A stretch of DNA of 35,189 nucleotides from Beijerinckiaceae bacterium (GTDB lineage: Bacteria; Pseudomonadota; Alphaproteobacteria; Rhizobiales; Beijerinckiaceae): positions 1 through 35,189 of the forward strand of contig CANBVC010000004.1 in the NCBI GenBank assembly GCA_947372795.1, given 5' to 3'. A program made the position numbers and the translations under genes. The notes below the pieces were generated by a model that saw only the letters and a program-made list of their open reading frames with translations, made no database searches and was not told where the DNA came from. How positions within the stretch are numbered: position 1 is the first letter of the stretch; every line of letters begins with the position of its first letter. Below, one piece after another: positions 30,263-35,189 of this stretch.

Positions 30263-31440
30263 TGTTTCAGTACATAGGTCCGAAACAGCGATTGGCCAAG
30301 CTCGAGAGTTGCGTCGAAGGCGCGGCGGTGGATTGCGCCGAGCGCGACGGCCTCTCCTGCGACCAGCGGCGTATCGAGCGCCAGCACGCTGCCGCGATAG
30401 ACTTTGAGGCGGGCGAGCTCGGTCCCTTCGCTGACGGGGGCTGCGACGGGCCCCTGATAGACGACCTTGGCGTTGAGCCGCTCCGTCGAGCCGCGCGGCA
30501 CTAACACTCTCACCGCGCCATTCGTCACAAGGGAGACGTTCATCTGCTCGCCGCCATAAAGCCGCGCAGAGCCTACGTTCTCCCTTGCTCCGTAAAGGTT
30601 CTTGACCTCAAAGGCGCGAAATCCCCATTGCAGGATCTTGCGTGCTTCTTCCGAACGGTCCTTGGCGTTGCGCAAGCCGTAGATTGCGAGGATCAGACGC
30701 TGGTCGTTCTGAATGGCGGAGCCAACCAGACCATAGCCGCTGGCGTCGTCGATATTGCCGGTCTTCAGGCCATCCGCGCCCAAACCCATTCCAAGCAAGG
30801 GATTGCGGTTCTGCTGCTTGATCTTGCTCCAGACGAATTCGCGCTCACCGAAATAGCTGTAATATTCGGGGTAAGTCTTGATGAGATGAGCCGCCAGAAG
30901 CGACATCTGTCGCGCCGTGACCTTCTGGCCGGGATCATCCTTGCCCCATGCATTGCGGAACGTGAGCTGAGAGAGGCCCAACTCGGCGGCGCGCTTCGTC
31001 ATGCGGTCGGCGAAAGCCTGTTCCGTCCCCGCAATCCCCTCCGCCAGAACGATCGCGGCGTCATTGCCGGAGACCACCACGAGGCCCCGGATGAGATCTT
31101 CGACGCGCACCCGGCTGTTGAGCGCAGCGAACATGCTCGATCCGCGCGCCATGGCGCCGCCGGTCCGCCAGGCGTTTTCACTCACCGTAAATTCATCGTC
31201 TAGCCGCAGGCGGCCCTCCTTTAGCTCGCGAAACACCAGCTCTGCAGTCATGATCTTGGCGGTCGAAGCGGGTGTAACCGGCGTATCGGGGCTTTTTTCG
31301 AAAAGAATCGAACCAGTGTCTGCGTCCATGAGCAGTGCGTATGGCGCGGACGTTTGAAACGGCGCTTGCGCAAGGCAAAGCGCGAAAGCCAGAGGGGCCA
31401 GAAGGGCCTGAATCACAAGAACACGCAAGAATGACCGCAC
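30259..31440 (-). CDS. dacA: D-alanyl-D-alanine carboxypeptidase (PBP5/DacA-type, S11)
   Basis: Motifs PASTAKIM (SxxK), SGN, KTG; PBP5 C-terminal domain. Start placed at GTG 31440 (signal peptide MRSFLRVLVIQALLAPLAFALCLAQA) with GGAGG upstream; ORF-track start 31491 is TTG. Confidence 0.93.
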   Translation of the reverse strand: MRSFLRVLVIQALLAPLAFALCLAQAPFQTSAPYALLMDADTGSILFEKSPDTPVTPASTAKIMTAELVFRELKEGRLRLDDEFTVSENAWRTGGAMARGSSMFAALNSRVRVEDLIRGLVVVSGNDAAIVLAEGIAGTEQAFADRMTKRAAELGLSQLTFRNAWGKDDPGQKVTARQMSLLAAHLIKTYPEYYSYFGEREFVWSKIKQQNRNPLLGMGLGADGLKTGNIDDASGYGLVGSAIQNDQRLILAIYGLRNAKDRSEEARKILQWGFRAFEVKNLYGARENVGSARLYGGEQMNVSLVTNGAVRVLVPRGSTERLNAKVVYQGPVAAPVSEGTELARLKVYRGSVLALDTPLVAGEAVALGAIHRRAFDATLELGQSLFRTYVLKQ

Positions 31441-31534
31441 GCAGCACCTCCGGCGCGCCGCCTCGGAAATACATGTGGGCGACCGTTGCAATGTGCCCGG
31501 TCGGCAGCCTCAAATCAACGACGCAATGGAAGTA

Positions 31535-32614
31535 TCACTTAGGTCGACGTGGGGGGAGCATCAGCACTTCGGTGATGGGGTCCTTGCGCAGCGCGAGCAG
31601 TGGAGATTGCTGCTGAGGGGCTAGAGGCGAAGGCTGAGATGTCGAACGAGGTGAATTGTCGAACAAGGAGGCTTGCCGGGGAAGCAATGAGGAGCCGGAG
31701 GGAGGAAGCCCCAGATCGAAGGGCCTGCTGGGGGGCAGCGGAACATTCGAAGGCATGGCGGCGATGCGCGGTGCGGTCGCTGCGACGGGTTGCTGCGACG
31801 GTGGCGTTTCAGGCGACGACTGCTCGCGCGTTTCGTCAAGCAAAGCCAACTTCTGCGGCGCAGGCTGAGCGGGCGCTGGCGTATTCTGGGCGATCAGGGT
31901 GGCGGGCAAGGACGGCGAACCATCAAGCTGTGCGGGGCGTCCGTCAGTACGCAACGACGCCATCAGCTTATTGTCGTCGGAGCCCTGAAGCCCGGCCTTT
32001 CCGACATATTCAACCTTGATCTGCGCGGTACCGATCGACTTGAACGAGAGAGCTTCGGCGACGCGTGACGACACGTCCATGACGCGGCCAGAGTGATAGG
32101 GGCCGCGATCATTGACGCGCACGATGATGGAGCGACCGTTGCGGGTATTGGTCACGCGCGCATAGCTCGGCAGCGGCATTGTCGGATGGGCAGCCGAAAC
32201 AGAGTTCATGTCGTAGACTTCGCCATTGGCGGTCCGTCGACCATGGAAGGCGCCGCCGTAATAGGAAGCCATGCCGACCTGAGCCTCCCTGGGTAGGGTC
32301 TGCGGAACATAACGCTTGCCCGCGATCGTATAGGGACGGCCGACAAGGTACTGCCCGCCGCCGCGCGGCACAGCCTCGCCCTCCCCCACGACCCGCTCAC
32401 TGGCGCGACCATAGATAGACGAGGGGAAATATTCTTTCGAACGGACCCCAGATTTCGGATCTTGGGCGCACCCGGCAAGCAACCCGGCCCCGACGATGCA
32501 AAGAATCACACGCGCGGCGAATCGCGCCGCCGGATTCACGGAGCTGAACATCTCTGAAGACACTGATTCAGCCATAACGCGATACGCTTCACTCGAAAGC
32601 CTGCAACTGCGCAT
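31535..32614 (-). CDS. rlpA: RlpA-like septal ring lytic transglycosylase lipoprotein
   Basis: Lipobox-like AGLLAGC; QVGMASYYGGAFHGRRTANGEVYDMNSVSAAHPTMPLPSYARVTNTRNGRSIIVRVNDRGPY. Confidence 0.9.
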   Translation of the reverse strand: MRSCRLSSEAYRVMAESVSSEMFSSVNPAARFAARVILCIVGAGLLAGCAQDPKSGVRSKEYFPSSIYGRASERVVGEGEAVPRGGGQYLVGRPYTIAGKRYVPQTLPREAQVGMASYYGGAFHGRRTANGEVYDMNSVSAAHPTMPLPSYARVTNTRNGRSIIVRVNDRGPYHSGRVMDVSSRVAEALSFKSIGTAQIKVEYVGKAGLQGSDDNKLMASLRTDGRPAQLDGSPSLPATLIAQNTPAPAQPAPQKLALLDETREQSSPETPPSQQPVAATAPRIAAMPSNVPLPPSRPFDLGLPPSGSSLLPRQASLFDNSPRSTSQPSPLAPQQQSPLLALRKDPITEVLMLPPRRPK

Positions 32615-32878
32615 CGGTGCTACCCCTCGCTACACTGGGCTTTTGAGGGCCAGAGCGCGCTAGCGGAACACCGCGAACACGCTCACTCTGCAGCTTTTTG
32701 GTTTCAAAAGCCTTAACCCAAATCGTCGGCCAAGCTTCCGTAGTTATCCCTTTTGGCCCTCTGACTGTGACCAAATTGCGGCGAAGGCTCAGCTCTACCG
32801 CTCTCGCGTCTGCAGTGCAACCGCAAGGGGTACCGGCTCGTTGGCGACGCAGAAGAGCGTTTCTGAAGGGAGTGAAAC

Positions 32879-33274
32879 ATGGAAGTAGCGATCGACAAGG
32901 CGATCACGGTGGGTAGTTCAAACGTTGAAATTGGGGAGGCCCTAGCCGAGCGTGCACGTAGCGCGCTCTCCGATTTGGCGTCCCGTTATTTCGGGCGCAT
33001 CACGACCGGCTCAGTTCATTTCGGCCGGGAGGGCGTTGATTATCGCTGCTCGGTCAATATGCAATGCGGCGGCGTGCCTATGATGAGCGCCGAGGCCAGC
33101 AACAAGGACCCCTACGTCGCCCTTACCGTCGCGATCGACAAACTCGGCAAGCAATTGCGCCGGGCCAAACGGAGCCTCAGGGACGCAAAGACGGTGCACG
33201 GGACAAAGGGCATTCCCGAGGTTTCAGGCGAGGTACTAAGGCTTGACGGCCGCGGCGTTCAATCCAAGGTCTGA
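32879..33274 (+). CDS. Short HPF/RaiA-like ribosome-associated protein
   Basis: Pattern matches the HPF N-domain: VEIGEALAERARSALSDLASRYFGRITTGSVHFGREGVDYRCSVNM...AEASNKDPYVALTVAIDKLGKQLRRAKRSLRD; lacks the C-terminal domain of long HPF; RBS GAAGGGAG. Confidence 0.78.
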   Translation: MEVAIDKAITVGSSNVEIGEALAERARSALSDLASRYFGRITTGSVHFGREGVDYRCSVNMQCGGVPMMSAEASNKDPYVALTVAIDKLGKQLRRAKRSLRDAKTVHGTKGIPEVSGEVLRLDGRGVQSKV

Positions 33275-34969
33275 ATGAAGCGGTATGGTCGCCTCAAACC
33301 GCAGCCCCGGCGACGCCGTCTCAAAATGGCAGACGCCGCCAAGCTGCCTTTCGACGCAGATGCGGACGATCGTCGTTCCTAGGCCTTTCAAGGCCTCGAT
33401 CGTCGGGGGCTCGCTGGACGTCTCGATCCATACAAAGTGGATCTTGCCCTCCTCCAGTCGCCAGGTCAGCGTCACACGTCCGTCGGGGCGTGACAGGCTG
33501 CCGTGCTTCTCTGCATTCACCAACAATTCATGAAAAATCTGGGCGAATGCGACGACAACGCGCGGCTCAAGACTGACTCTGTCTCCTTCGAAATAGATTC
33601 GTTCGCTCTCCCGGGCGAGGACTGCAGCCGCAACGCTCGCGAGTTCCGGGTCTTTCCAGTTCGCGGCGCTCAGCACTTCATGGGAACGCGCAAGCGCCAT
33701 GACGCGCCCGATGATGGCGTCCCGGAAATGGGCGGGCGTGACCGAGCCGCGAAAACTCTGGGTCACGAGCGATTGTATGATCGCTAGCGTATTTTTCACG
33801 CGATGGTCGAGTTCGTGCAGCAGAGTGCGCTGGTGGACGTCCTTGCGTTTCAGGTCGGCGTCAGCGAGGCTAAGAAGCTTACTCACCTCATCAATTTCGA
33901 CGACGGCGGTTGGACCAGCCGGAACGAAATCTTCTCGCCCGACGCAGCGGGCCGACTGGGCGAGCATGCTGAGACCCCGGCGAAGAATGCGCCCGGAGAG
34001 ATAAGCGCCCAGCAGTGATACGGCGATGGCGAGCAGGCCCATCATCACCAGCGTCCGCCACAGATCCCTGAGCGGCGCATTGAGTATATCTTCGGGTATT
34101 GCGAAGGACACGACCCAGCGGGACAGCGCCGAGCGTTGAAATGCGCTGAAGACCGGGGCCCCCTCAAGGGATCTTCCACCATGGAAGTTGCCGCTTTCCC
34201 CTTCAAACATGAAGCGCGCCGGTTGGTTCGGGAACTGGCCGACGAACCGCTCCTGATCGCGCGATCGTGCGATGATGCGTAAATTGCGGTCGAAAATGCC
34301 GCCTATCCAGCCCTCGGGTACATTCGCCAGAAGCTGCTGGCTGAGGGCCGCCGGGGCGAGTGCGATGGCCAGTACAAAACGCACTTCATTATCGCGGATC
34401 ACCGGTACGCCCACATTCACGAACAGTAACTTGGTGGCGGCGCCTACATATATATTGGATACAGCAGGCGCTTTCGTACGGAAGATCTCCGCATCATTCG
34501 CCAACAGTTCAGGATCCGTGCTGACAAGGGCCTCAGCTCCTGCGGGCTGAAGCGTATTTATGACGTGGTGGCCGTTTCGGTCGCGCATGACCACCGCAGT
34601 TCCGCGGAAATTCAGGAGCTCGAAAGCCTGACCGCGAAGGTGTTCATAATCCTTAACGTCGATCAGCGGCGAGGTCGCCAGCGCCTGCAGAGCGCCTATG
34701 ACGCCCTCAAGCTCACGGTCGAGGGAAGCCGTGCGCTCACGCACCATGACCGTGGCTGCCTGTTCTAGCGAAACCTTCTGCCCATTGGTGTAGCGCCAGT
34801 CGATAACTGCCGAGAGAAACACCTGCGGCAAGAGCACATGCAGGCTCAAGATAAGCAGATGCTGGACGAGCGTGAACTGGGGGAACCGAAAGGCGGACCC
34901 TGGCTTCATGGTTTTGAAATCCATCCTGCGATCACGTCCCTGCCCGATTGTAACAGCACCGCGTTCCAT
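33236..34969 (-). CDS. Membrane sensor histidine kinase, HWE/HisKA_2 family, with extracytoplasmic sensing domain
   Basis: TM1 near N-terminus, extracytoplasmic region, TM2 LVMMGLLAIAVSLLGAYLSGRIL, H-box LLHELDHRVKNTLAIIQSLVTQSFRG, HATPase FHELLVNAEKHGSLS; no receiver gene next to it in the window. Confidence 0.85.
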   Translation of the reverse strand: MERGAVTIGQGRDRRMDFKTMKPGSAFRFPQFTLVQHLLILSLHVLLPQVFLSAVIDWRYTNGQKVSLEQAATVMVRERTASLDRELEGVIGALQALATSPLIDVKDYEHLRGQAFELLNFRGTAVVMRDRNGHHVINTLQPAGAEALVSTDPELLANDAEIFRTKAPAVSNIYVGAATKLLFVNVGVPVIRDNEVRFVLAIALAPAALSQQLLANVPEGWIGGIFDRNLRIIARSRDQERFVGQFPNQPARFMFEGESGNFHGGRSLEGAPVFSAFQRSALSRWVVSFAIPEDILNAPLRDLWRTLVMMGLLAIAVSLLGAYLSGRILRRGLSMLAQSARCVGREDFVPAGPTAVVEIDEVSKLLSLADADLKRKDVHQRTLLHELDHRVKNTLAIIQSLVTQSFRGSVTPAHFRDAIIGRVMALARSHEVLSAANWKDPELASVAAAVLARESERIYFEGDRVSLEPRVVVAFAQIFHELLVNAEKHGSLSRPDGRVTLTWRLEEGKIHFVWIETSSEPPTIEALKGLGTTIVRICVERQLGGVCHFETASPGLRFEATIPLHSDLGLNAAAVKP

Positions 34970-34983
34970 CGGTTCCGGCCCTG

Positions 34984-35012
34984 TTGACAGGAGCCCTACG
35001 CGACGAGAACAT
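34984..35012 (+). promoter_or_regulatory. Candidate promoter for the TauD-like gene
   Basis: Consensus -35 TTGACA at 34984-34989; 17-nt spacer; weak -10 GAACAT. Confidence 0.2.
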
Positions 35013-35046
35013 CGGGACTGACAAAGGAAAAACGGGGGAAACGCGC

Positions 35047-35189
35047 ATGGCGATCTCGGTGACGCCCATAAATGACGCTTTTGTGGCGCGGATGGATGGA
35101 ATTGACCTGCGCGCCGATCACAGCGCCGCCGTGCTAGACGCTATCGAGGGAGCGCTCGACCAATTCGCCGTCGTGATCCTGCCAGCGCA
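35047..35189 (+). CDS. TauD/TfdA-family dioxygenase, N-terminal fragment cut by the window edge
   Basis: MAISVTPINDAFVARMDGIDLRADHSAAVLDAIEGALDQFAVVILPA; RBS-like AAAGGAAAAACGGGGG upstream; open to the window end. Confidence 0.7.
   Translation, partial: MAISVTPINDAFVARMDGIDLRADHSAAVLDAIEGALDQFAVVILPA

Overview
GC-rich alphaproteobacterial (Rhizobiales-like) chromosomal window, dominated by conserved housekeeping operons. Order on the + strand: 3' part of an FtsB/DivIC-like gene; a pyruvate dehydrogenase/lipoate cluster (pdhA, pdhB, DUF5076-like gene, pdhC, a small antisense ORF, lpdA, a spermidine-synthase-like protein, lipA); a FlaR/adenylate-kinase-like protein with an altered P-loop; a RatA/COQ10-like START protein; and a lone gentisate 1,2-dioxygenase. 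Then cinA-C and ispDF on the minus strand, the dusB-ntrB-ntrC-ntrY-ntrX-hfq-hflX run on plus, and on minus a formamidase, mazG, a two-domain cold-shock protein with a Gly-rich linker, and a tightly overlapping rlpA-dacA-tmk-holB-metG-tatD-MBL operon. The right end is more accessory: a short HPF/RaiA-like protein overlapping tail-to-tail with an orphan HWE/HisKA_2 sensor kinase, then the start of a TauD/TfdA-like gene. I saw no rRNA, tRNA, CRISPR array, transposase or phage gene. No clear new multi-gene system is visible. The best leads are the HPF-like/HWE-kinase convergent overlap, the unknown genes embedded in the pdh cluster, the degenerate P-loop protein, the Gly-rich double cold-shock protein and several perfect inverted repeats in intergenic DNA. 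All family calls come from reading the protein sequences, not from database searches.
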